This document shows, one piece after another, positions 1 through 5,917 of a stretch of 10,244 bases of DNA; the first letter of the stretch is position 1, and each line of letters opens with the position of its first letter. The notes beneath the pieces were generated by a model. The model was given only the letters and a program-made list of their open reading frames with translations, had not been told where the DNA came from and made no database searches. Origin of the DNA: an uncultured Planctomycetota bacterium (GTDB lineage: Bacteria; Planctomycetota; UBA1135; UBA2386); assembly GCA_903925435.1 (NCBI GenBank), contig CAIYFF010000566.1, positions 1 to 10,244 on the forward strand. Reading direction: 5' to 3'. The position numbers and the translations under genes are program-made.

Positions 1-375
1 CACCGCTTCGCCTTGGATGTATTCGCCAAGGGCGGACGCCCGCCCATCGTTGAGCAACGCTGCGCTCAGCCCAAAGCGCGTGCGCATGTGCTGCACCATC
101 GGGAACGCATCGAGCGGCAGATTGGGCGCGATCTCGATCGTCTGGCCATCCGCGGAGATCACTCCCGCGGTGCCGATGCCGATCGCCGAAGGCGCCTCGA
201 CGCCGCTCGGCATGTCCTGCTGCGCGGCAGCGATCGCACCCTCCAAGGCGGGTAGGAACACGCTTCGATCCCGGCTCGTAGGGATGCGCTGCGCGTTGAG
301 CACGCGGCGATCCTCAGTGACGAGCGCTACGCGGCACTTGGTGCCGCCGAGGTCCGCAGCGAGTACGCACTTCAT
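1..375 (-). CDS. ROK-family sugar kinase (glucokinase-like), N-terminal part, cut by the window edge
   Basis: The first 125 residues of a ROK-family protein; the rest lies beyond the left edge. The N-terminus has the phosphate-binding motif DLGGTK at residues 8-13, then a GIGTAGVI stretch (67-73) and PNLP (84-87), as in ROK glucokinases. NDGRASALGEY (109-119) matches the family's ND-x-ALGE segment, so D110 is the likely catalytic base. Usual ROK proteins are about 300 residues, so more than half is missing, including the CxCGxxGCxE zinc motif. If complete, it would phosphorylate a hexose with ATP in the cytoplasm. ROK repressors carry an N-terminal helix-turn-helix before this motif; none is present, which favours a kinase. 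The ATG at 375 puts the motif at the expected distance from the start. No clear Shine-Dalgarno sequence precedes it. It follows the fab cluster after 128 bases containing a large inverted repeat, so it may be a separate unit. Substrate specificity cannot be told. Confidence 0.88.
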   Translation of the reverse strand, partial: MKCVLAADLGGTKCRVALVTEDRRVLNAQRIPTSRDRSVFLPALEGAIAAAQQDMPSGVEAPSAIGIGTAGVISADGQTIEIAPNLPLDAFPMVQHMRTRFGLSAALLNDGRASALGEYIQGEAV

Positions 376-393
376 GGGCGCGGCATCGTAGAA

Positions 394-459
394 GTGGAAT
401 CCCAAATGGCCAGCGAGCGAGGCAAAGCCACGAAGGCCGCTGGCTCTTTGGGAAACCAC
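394..459 (-). terminator. 66-base compound inverted repeat between the hypothetical gene and the ROK gene
   Basis: The two 22-base arms (394-415 and 438-459) pair at 18 of 22 positions. The paired blocks on the plus strand are GTGG, TCCCAAA and GCCAGCG, separated by two symmetric 2-base mismatches. The 22-base centre holds a small GGC-aaa-GCC stem. In the minus-strand transcript the stem is followed by TTCTACG, which is only a weak U-tract. Its place after the end of the fab cluster and 18 bases before the ROK start suggests a terminator or attenuator. A dispersed repeat element or a regulatory leader of the ROK gene are alternatives. The pairing is seen; the role is inferred. Confidence 0.5.
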
Positions 460-503
460 TCCTGCCTATCGCTCCTGCGCAGCAGGCAGCGGCCGCGAGT
501 GGC

Positions 504-851
504 TCAGCGCGCTGCGTGCGCGGAGTCCTCTTCGGACAGGGCCTCCATCAACTCACTGAGGAGCGACACCATCTGGGCCTGTTGCTTCTCGACCGCAGTG
601 ATGCGGCGCATGACCTTCTCGATCACCGGCGGCAAGAGCGCCTCGGTGACGAAGGTCTTCACCATCCCGAACGTCTCAACCTGCTGCGGGTTGGCGTTCT
701 TCTCGAAGTGCATCCGGTAGGCGTTTTGCAGGGCAACCTGCGTGGCCTCCAGAATCTCACGGCTGACGTCGGCGACGTCGAGCCCATGATGCGCCAGCTT
801 GAACGACTCGACCTTGTAACGATGCAGCGCGTCCTTCAGCTTCTTCTTCAC
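504..851 (-). CDS. Hypothetical protein, 115 residues, helical with a likely C-terminal coiled coil
   Basis: I do not recognise this protein. The frame stays open far upstream, but that part is a shadow of fabF. The real start is most likely the GTG at 851: it has a textbook GAGGAG Shine-Dalgarno sequence 7 bases upstream, and it begins 22 bases after the fabF stop. The protein starts with a basic stretch (KKKLKDALHRYK). The middle has few prolines and looks helical, and residues about 75-110 (from PPVIEKVMRR on) show a repeating hydrophobic pattern suggesting a coiled coil. It ends in an acidic patch and HAAR. There is no signal peptide, membrane segment or cysteine, so it is probably cytoplasmic. 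The spacing suggests co-translation with fabF, making it a candidate accessory or scaffold protein of lipid synthesis, but that is inference from position alone. The coding call is good; the function is unknown. Confidence 0.75.
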   Translation of the reverse strand: MKKKLKDALHRYKVESFKLAHHGLDVADVSREILEATQVALQNAYRMHFEKNANPQQVETFGMVKTFVTEALLPPVIEKVMRRITAVEKQQAQMVSLLSELMEALSEEDSAHAAR

Positions 852-873
852 GGTTGTGCTCCTCGGTCGCGGC

Positions 874-2118
874 TCAGCCGCGGAACCGACCGAGCAGCAG
901 ACACGTGTTGTGACCCCCGAAGCCCAGCGAGTTGCTGATCGCGTGCTCGATGCGCATGTCGCGCGCCGTGTTGGGCACGTAATCGAGGTCGCAGGCCGGG
1001 TCAGGGTTCTCGTAATTGATGGTGGCGTGAACTTGGCCGCGAGCGATCGACAGCGCCGTGACAGCGAGTTCGATCGCACCCGACGCGCCGAGGAGATGGC
1101 CGACCATCGACTTGGTCGAAGACACGGCCAACTTCTTGGCGTGATCAAGAAACACCTTCTTGATGGCCAGAGTTTCGATCTTGTCGTTGAGCTCGGTGCT
1201 CGTGCCGTGCGCGTTCACGTACTGTACGGACTCTGGCCCAACCCCTGCGTCCACCAACGCCTGGCGGATTGCCCGGCTTGGACCATCGCCAGTCTCGTTG
1301 GGCGCCGTGATGTGGCTTGCGTCATCGGTCGAACCAAATCCAAGCACTTCGGCGAGGATCGTGGCTCCGCGCTTCTTCGCGTGCTCGAGCTCTTCGAGGA
1401 CCAGCGCCGCGCCGCCTTCGCCCATGACGAAGCCATCGCGATCGCGATCGAACGGACGGCTCGCGCGCTTGGGGTCGTCGTTGCGCGTCGACAGTGCGCG
1501 CAGCGAGCAGAAACCACCGAGGCCGAGCTCGGTCGTCGCCGCTTCACTGCCACCGGTCAGCATCAGGTCGGCTTCGCCCCACTGAATGGTGCGTAGCGCG
1601 AGACCAATCGCATGGCTGCTGCTCGCGCAAGCGGAGCTCGTGACGTAGCACGTGCCCTGCAAGCCGAACCGAATCGCAGCCTGGCCGGCGACCGCGTTGG
1701 CCATCATCTTCGGCACGAAGAACGGGCTGATGCGATCGGCGCCGCGCTCCAACTGGAGCACCTTGCTGGCCTCGATTTCGTGGATGCCACCGATGCCCGT
1801 ACCCAAGATGCAACCCGCGCGAGTCGGGTCGATCTTGGTCACGTCGAAGCCCGCGGACTTCATCGCCTCATCCGCTGCGACGATGTAGTACTGGGTGTAG
1901 CGGTCCAGCTTCTTCGCCTCGGGTCGGGCGAAGTACTTTTCCGGATCCCAACCCCACACCTCGCACGCGAACTTGGTCGTGTGCTTGCTGGTGTCGAACT
2001 TGGTGATCAGACCTGCGCCCGATTCACCGCGCAGGATCCTGTCCCAGGTGGTCGGAAGGTCGAGGCCGAGCGAACTGACCGCACCCAGCCCCGTGATGAC
2101 GACGCGACGACGTGCCAT
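874..2118 (-). CDS. fabF: 3-oxoacyl-ACP synthase II (KAS II)
   Basis: A 414-residue thiolase-fold condensing enzyme that extends acyl-ACP by two carbons using malonyl-ACP in the cytoplasm. All catalytic residues are visible and sit one position later than in E. coli FabF: the nucleophile C164 in SSACASSSH, H304 in NAHGTSTELND, and K336 and H341 in STKSMVGHLLGASGA. The C-terminal glycine loop SLGFGGHN (397-404) is present. Cys-His-His rather than Cys-His-Asn chemistry separates it from FabH. The length is normal for the family. The ATG at 2118 gives the standard MARRRVVITGLG opening; no clear Shine-Dalgarno sequence precedes it, so translation may depend on coupling with acpP, 69 bases upstream. 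It is the last recognised fatty-acid gene of the cluster and is followed closely by the 115-residue hypothetical gene. FabB is unlikely given the sequence and its place next to acpP. Confidence 0.97.
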   Translation of the reverse strand: MARRRVVITGLGAVSSLGLDLPTTWDRILRGESGAGLITKFDTSKHTTKFACEVWGWDPEKYFARPEAKKLDRYTQYYIVAADEAMKSAGFDVTKIDPTRAGCILGTGIGGIHEIEASKVLQLERGADRISPFFVPKMMANAVAGQAAIRFGLQGTCYVTSSACASSSHAIGLALRTIQWGEADLMLTGGSEAATTELGLGGFCSLRALSTRNDDPKRASRPFDRDRDGFVMGEGGAALVLEELEHAKKRGATILAEVLGFGSTDDASHITAPNETGDGPSRAIRQALVDAGVGPESVQYVNAHGTSTELNDKIETLAIKKVFLDHAKKLAVSSTKSMVGHLLGASGAIELAVTALSIARGQVHATINYENPDPACDLDYVPNTARDMRIEHAISNSLGFGGHNTCLLLGRFRG

Positions 2119-2187
2119 AGCGATGGAAGGGCGAGGCCTAGCCCCGCCTAGAGTGACCAGTGGGAGTTACCCAGAGCGGGGACGATC

Positions 2188-2433
2188 TCAGCTCAGCTTG
2201 TCCGTGATGTACTTCACGGCATCGCCGACCGTCTGGATCTTCTCGGCGTCCTCGTCCGGGATGTTGATCTCGAACGCATCTTCGAACTCCATGACGAGCT
2301 CGACGGTGTCCAGCGAGTCTGCGCCCAGGTCATTGATGAACGAAGTCTCGTTCGTGATCTTGTCGCGCGTAGTACCGAGCTGTTCGCAGACGATGTTCAG
2401 CACTTGCTCTTGGACGTTTTCGACCTTCGACAC
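2188..2433 (-). CDS. acpP: Acyl carrier protein
   Basis: A small acidic 81-residue carrier that holds growing acyl chains on a 4'-phosphopantetheine arm. The attachment serine is S40 in the motif GADSLDTVELVM, at the position usual for bacterial ACPs, and helices II and III (TVELVMEFEDAF and DAVKYI) are normal. The start is GTG at 2433, not ATG: an in-frame TAG lies seven codons upstream, and GAGGA sits 8 bases before the GTG, so this start is well supported. It lies between fabG and fabF, the most conserved arrangement for acpP. A GC-rich stem in the 76-base gap upstream could separate its mRNA from that of fabG. ACP is normally far more abundant than the Fab enzymes, so extra expression control here is plausible, though it is not proved by the sequence. 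Confidence 0.97.
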   Translation of the reverse strand: MSKVENVQEQVLNIVCEQLGTTRDKITNETSFINDLGADSLDTVELVMEFEDAFEINIPDEDAEKIQTVGDAVKYITDKLS

Positions 2434-2468
2434 TGTTTCTATCCTCAGTAGCTAGGGAATGGGGCCCG

Positions 2469-2489
2469 CCCCGCGGGTCATGCCCGGGG
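2469..2489 (-). other. GC-rich stem-loop in the fabG-acpP gap
   Basis: CCCC and GGG at 2469-2477 (with a 2-base GC bulge) pair with CCC and GGGG at 2483-2489 around a 5-base loop. A neighbouring GGGGC-CC-GCCCC palindrome at 2461-2472 could compete with it. There is no U-tract on the minus-strand transcript, so it does not look like an intrinsic terminator. A transcript-stabilising or processing site ahead of acpP is a possible role, inferred from position only. Confidence 0.4.
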
Positions 2490-2509
2490 TGCGATACCAG
2501 GGGTTCAAA

Positions 2510-3259
<750 letters not shown>

Positions 3260-3313
3260 GGATGGCGAGAGTGCAGTGGGAATGCGAAGGCGGATCGAGT
3301 GGGAACTACGAAA

Positions 3314-4303
3314 TCACCAACGCAACACGATGTGGCCCCAAGCGAGACCTGCGCCGAACGCGGGCATGACGGCGAGCTTGCCCTTCTTGAGCCGACCAGC
3401 GGCCACAGCCTCGCTCAGCGCGATCGGCACGGACGCCGCCGACGTGTTGCCGAAGCGCTCGATGTTGCTGTAGACGAGGTCCATCGGCAGCCCTAGCGAG
3501 TCCATCGCGGACTCGATGATCCGCTGGTTGACTTGGTGCGGGATGATCACGCCGATCTCATCGAGACCGTATTGGTCGACGACTCGCTGCACCAACTCGG
3601 CGAACACGCGAACCGCGAAGCGGAACACCTTGGTTCCGCCCATCTTCATGAAGTGCAGTCGCTGGTCGACGCTCGCATGGCTCGCGGGGTGGCGGCTACC
3701 GCCGCCGGGGACCGCGAGCACGTCCTCGCTGGCGCCTTCCATCTGGATGGAGCCGCCGAGGAATTCGCCGCGCTTTGCGCGGTCGTGCGAGGTGTAGATC
3801 GCAGCGCCAGCACCATCGCCGAACAACACGCACGTGTTGCGGTCGGTGTAGTCGACGATGCGACTGAGGATCTCCGCGCCAACAACCAGCACCGTCTTGT
3901 AGACGCCGCTGCGGATGAAGCCGGCCGCGATCTGCGAACCGAACACGAAGCCCGAGCACGCTGCGGCTACGTCGAAGCCGCCCGCGCGGACGGCGCCGAT
4001 CTCCTTGCCGATGCGACACGCGGTGGCCGGGAAGACCTGATCGCCCGTAACCGTGCAGCAGATCACGAGGTCGATCTCCGCAGGATCGATGCCCGCGTCG
4101 GCGATCGCACGCTGCGCAGCCAGAATGCCGATGCGGCTGGTGTCCAGGTCCTTCGCCGCGATGCGCCGCTCCCGGATGCCCGTCCGCTGGACGATCCAAT
4201 CATCCGTCGTGTCGACCATCTTCTCGAGGTCGGCGTTGGTGAGGCGCGTCTCGGGGACGTAGTGACCGAGGCCAAGAAGCCCCATCGGGATCAAAGTCTG
4301 CAT
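3314..4303 (-). CDS. fabH: 3-oxoacyl-ACP synthase III (KAS III)
   Basis: A 329-residue condensing enzyme that starts fatty-acid chains by joining an acyl-CoA primer (usually acetyl-CoA) to malonyl-ACP. The KAS III triad is complete: C116 in AAACSGFVFG, H256 in IIPHQVNQRI and N286 in FGNTSAAS. The TGIRERR segment (41-47) and the C-terminal GAGLAWGHIVLRW are characteristic. The Cys-His-Asn set separates it from FabF. Length is normal, with slightly longer loops than E. coli FabH. The ATG at 4303 has GAGGA 6 bases upstream; a second ATG at codon 7 is possible but less well placed. It starts 17 bases after the plsX stop, so the two are almost certainly co-transcribed. Primer preference (straight or branched) cannot be judged by eye. 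Confidence 0.97.
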   Translation of the reverse strand: MQTLIPMGLLGLGHYVPETRLTNADLEKMVDTTDDWIVQRTGIRERRIAAKDLDTSRIGILAAQRAIADAGIDPAEIDLVICCTVTGDQVFPATACRIGKEIGAVRAGGFDVAAACSGFVFGSQIAAGFIRSGVYKTVLVVGAEILSRIVDYTDRNTCVLFGDGAGAAIYTSHDRAKRGEFLGGSIQMEGASEDVLAVPGGGSRHPASHASVDQRLHFMKMGGTKVFRFAVRVFAELVQRVVDQYGLDEIGVIIPHQVNQRIIESAMDSLGLPMDLVYSNIERFGNTSAASVPIALSEAVAAGRLKKGKLAVMPAFGAGLAWGHIVLRW

Positions 4304-4320
4304 GGGCAGTCCTCGCGCGA

Positions 4321-5334
4321 TCAGTGGGTCGCTTCGGGGCTCTGCGCTGCAAACGCGCGAGCCGCCTCGACGATGTGCTGGTTGACCTGCGCCGTCAGCG
4401 CCTTCCGCGCAAAACGAATCGCGTTACAGAATGCTGGAGCCTGGGAGCGGCCGTGGCAGATCGTCACAACGCCATCGACGCCGAGCAGCAGCGCGCCGCC
4501 GTACTCGGAGTAGTCGATGCGGGGCATGATCGCGGCGAGCACGCCTTGGATCTTCTCCTTCTCGACGCCGACCTGCTTCATCGCGCCCACCATCGTACGC
4601 AGCACGTATTCGGCGCAACCTTCGCTGACCTTCAGCATCACGTTGCCGGTGAATCCGTCGCTGACCACGACATGGCAGTCGCCGGAGAACACCTCGACGC
4701 CCTCGACATTGCCGTGGAAGGCGATCGGCATCTGTTTCAGGATCTGGCGGGCTTCCTTCACCAGCGGCGTGCCCTTCAGCTCCTCGCTACCGATGTTGAG
4801 CATGCCGACCTTGGGTTGGTCGACGCCGAATGTCCCGCGGTAGTAGGCAGCACCCATCAGCGCGTATTGCGCGAGGTGCAGCGGCTTCGGCTGCGGATTG
4901 GCGCCGACGTCCAGAACAAGGAATGGGTTCTTTTCGCCCGCGATGATCGCGCCGATCGCAGGGCGGCGGATGCCTTCGAGGCAGCCGAGACCCATCGTCG
5001 CCGCAGCCACGCACGTGCCGGTGGAGCCAGCGCTCACGAAGGCGCCAGCCTTCTTCTGCTGCACCAACCCGACGCCAACCGCGATGCTGTTGCGCGGCTT
5101 CTTGCGCATGGCCTCGGTCGGCGTGTCCGTGTCCTCAAGGACATCGGGCGAGTCGACAATCTCCACGCCCTCGAGTCCGCCTTGCTTGGCGGCCTCGCGA
5201 ACGACCGCCTCAGGACCGACGAGGATCAGATCGGACGGCTGGGCATAGCCGCGCTGAAACGCGAGCTTGACACCAGCGATCACTTCCTTGGGGCCGTGGT
5301 CGCCACCGACCGCATCGAGCACGATCTTGGTCAT
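4321..5334 (-). CDS. plsX: Phosphate acyltransferase PlsX
   Basis: A 337-residue peripheral membrane enzyme that converts acyl-ACP and phosphate to acyl-phosphate, the donor used by PlsY in making lysophosphatidic acid. Family signatures are clear: DAVGGDHGPKE at 7-17, the SAGSTGTCVAAATMGLG loop, LDVGANPQPKP, NIGSEELKGT, VVSDGFTGNVMLK and the C-terminal GVDGVVTICHGRS. Length matches the usual 330-350 residues. The ATG at 5334 is preceded by GAGGAAGG about 10 bases upstream; a CCCTC on either side of that sequence could pair with it and mask it. It lies between rpmF (162 bases upstream, a gap full of stems) and fabH (17 bases downstream), the widely conserved rpmF-plsX-fabH order. PlsX sits at the branch between chain elongation and phospholipid synthesis. 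Confidence 0.97.
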   Translation of the reverse strand: MTKIVLDAVGGDHGPKEVIAGVKLAFQRGYAQPSDLILVGPEAVVREAAKQGGLEGVEIVDSPDVLEDTDTPTEAMRKKPRNSIAVGVGLVQQKKAGAFVSAGSTGTCVAAATMGLGCLEGIRRPAIGAIIAGEKNPFLVLDVGANPQPKPLHLAQYALMGAAYYRGTFGVDQPKVGMLNIGSEELKGTPLVKEARQILKQMPIAFHGNVEGVEVFSGDCHVVVSDGFTGNVMLKVSEGCAEYVLRTMVGAMKQVGVEKEKIQGVLAAIMPRIDYSEYGGALLLGVDGVVTICHGRSQAPAFCNAIRFARKALTAQVNQHIVEAARAFAAQSPEATH

Positions 5335-5365
5335 CGAGGGTATCCCTTCCTCTGTTGGCCGAGGG

Positions 5366-5394
5366 TTTGCGCCGACGGTTGTCGTCGGCGCAAA
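5366..5394 (-). other. Perfect 11-bp stem-loop in the plsX leader
   Basis: TTTGCGCCGAC at 5366-5376 is the exact reverse complement of 5384-5394, with a 7-base loop. It lies 32 bases before the plsX ATG in the transcript and is the strongest simple stem in the window. The sequence after it on the minus strand is CCCTCGG, with no U-run, so an intrinsic terminator is unlikely. RNA processing, mRNA stabilisation, or control of plsX translation are possible; the role is inferred. Confidence 0.5.
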
Positions 5395-5416
5395 GCGCAG
5401 CTACTCGCCGCGCTCA

Positions 5417-5434
5417 GGACCGAACGGTCGGTCC
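5417..5434 (-). other. Perfect 7-bp stem-loop in the rpmF-plsX gap
   Basis: GGACCGA (5417-5423) pairs exactly with TCGGTCC (5428-5434) around a 4-base loop. It sits 22 bases before the 11-bp stem in the transcript. An outer 7-bp pair (5440-5446 with 5490-5496, the latter touching the rpmF stop codon) makes three successive stems in 162 bases. No U-tract follows. Function is unknown. Confidence 0.4.
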
Positions 5435-5496
5435 CACTGTCGCGAATCGTCCGAGTGCGAGGATGGCAGGACGTTCGAGAAGAAGTTGCTTCGCGA

Positions 5497-5682
5497 TCAG
5501 TTCGGGCTGCTCGCCACGACAACCTGCTTCGTGCGGTAGTAACCGCAGTTGGCGCAGATCGTGTGCGGACGGATCATCGTGCTGCAGTGTGCGCAGCGGA
5601 CCAGCTGAAGGCGGTCCAGTGCCAAGTGTGCGCGGCGGTGACCCTTGCTCGCGCGGCTCAGTTTTCTCTTCGGGTTTGCCAT
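5497..5682 (-). CDS. rpmF: 50S ribosomal protein L32
   Basis: A 61-residue basic protein of the large ribosomal subunit. It opens with the canonical MANPKRKLSRASKGHRRAH and carries a zinc ribbon with CxxC (CAHC), nine residues, then CxxC (CANC), so it is the zinc-binding form of L32. The frame is open for 18 more codons upstream to an ATG at 5736, but L32 proteins start at MA-PKRK, so 5682 is the correct start. An AGGAG lies 14 bases before this ATG, farther than usual. A 4-bp stem (5684-5695) between them could shorten the effective distance. It begins the rpmF-plsX-fab cluster, linking ribosome supply with membrane lipid synthesis. The YceD/DUF177 gene that often precedes rpmF is not present. 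Confidence 0.95.
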   Translation of the reverse strand: MANPKRKLSRASKGHRRAHLALDRLQLVRCAHCSTMIRPHTICANCGYYRTKQVVVASSPN

Positions 5683-5683
5683 G

Positions 5684-5701
5684 GGCTGAAAAGCCGCTCC
5701 T
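5684..5701 (-). promoter_or_regulatory. Unusually spaced rpmF ribosome binding site with an intervening stem
   Basis: On the minus strand AGGAG (5701-5697) is 14 bases from the ATG. GGCT and AGCC (4 bp, loop TTTC) lie between them and, if paired, would bring the site within about 2-3 bases of the start, possibly too near. Temperature- or ribosome-dependent tuning is imaginable, but a 4-bp stem is weak. Confidence 0.3.
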
Positions 5702-5713
5702 GTCGCGGCGTGA

Positions 5714-5734
5714 GGCCAGCGGAAGCCGCTGGCC
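5714..5734 (-). other. Perfect 9-bp stem-loop in the rpmF leader
   Basis: GGCCAGCGG (5714-5722) is exactly complementary to CCGCTGGCC (5726-5734), with a 3-base loop, 31 bases before the rpmF ATG. There is no U-tract. It lies in the predicted leader between the candidate promoter and the gene. Leaders of ribosomal protein genes are often bound by their products, so an autoregulatory site is one hypothesis. The core GCCAGCG/CGCTGGC also forms the inner stem of the inverted repeat at 394-459. Confidence 0.45.
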
Positions 5735-5751
5735 AAGTTGGAAGGCGGGGC

Positions 5752-5779
5752 AGATTACGGACGAAGCCCCGGAAGTCAA
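5752..5779 (-). promoter_or_regulatory. Candidate sigma70-like promoter for the rpmF-fab cluster
   Basis: On the minus strand TTGACT (5779-5774) matches the -35 consensus at 5 of 6 bases. TAATCT (5757-5752) follows after 16 bases and matches the -10 at 3 of 6. Transcription would begin near 5745 and give a leader of about 63 bases containing the stem at 5714-5734. The -35 is good, the -10 is poor, and the host's sigma preferences are unknown. Confidence 0.3.
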
Positions 5780-5837
5780 ACACTCCGACGGGCCAGCGCG
5801 CGACGGATTGTGGAGCGGTGGCCGCCAGAGAGAACGT

Positions 5838-5903
5838 CGGCAACCCAAGGTGCGGCCCGTAGTTCGACCGCACTCGGCAGCTTGCGCTGCAGCGTGGTTG
5901 CCG
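5838..5903 (-). ncRNA. Possible three-way-junction RNA structure after alaS
   Basis: In the 235-base alaS-rpmF gap, an 8-bp closing stem (CGGCAACC 5838-5845 with GGTTGCCG 5896-5903) encloses two non-overlapping stems: 6 bp (5850-5855 with 5868-5873) and 5 bp (5877-5881 with 5886-5890). The 5-bp stem is capped on the minus strand by a GCAA (GNRA) tetraloop. All three are perfect Watson-Crick stems. The transcript continues with ACGTTCTCTCT, pyrimidine-rich, so it could be an elaborate alaS terminator; a leader element or small RNA are alternatives. It is not a tRNA: no 7-bp acceptor stem or T-arm is visible. It overlaps a doubtful 46-codon reading frame. No known RNA family is recognised. Confidence 0.35.
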
Positions 5904-5917
5904 TGTGGGCCAGCACC

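Noticed and set aside
852..1148. N-terminal extension of the 115-residue gene into fabF
   Set aside because: The extended part is Arg/Ser/Thr-rich and lies in another frame of fabF; the GTG at 851 has an ideal ribosome binding site just after the fabF stop.
5683..5736. Upstream rpmF start adding 18 residues
   Set aside because: L32 starts at MA-PKRK; the added codons cover the leader stem and the Shine-Dalgarno sequence.
4324..5862. A 512-codon plus-strand open frame across plsX, rpmF and their gaps
   Set aside because: Antisense shadow of plsX and rpmF, with low-complexity Arg/Ala/His composition and no family signature.
5838..5903. tRNA-like cloverleaf
   Set aside because: There is no 7-bp acceptor stem, T-loop or anticodon arm; only a three-way junction is seen.
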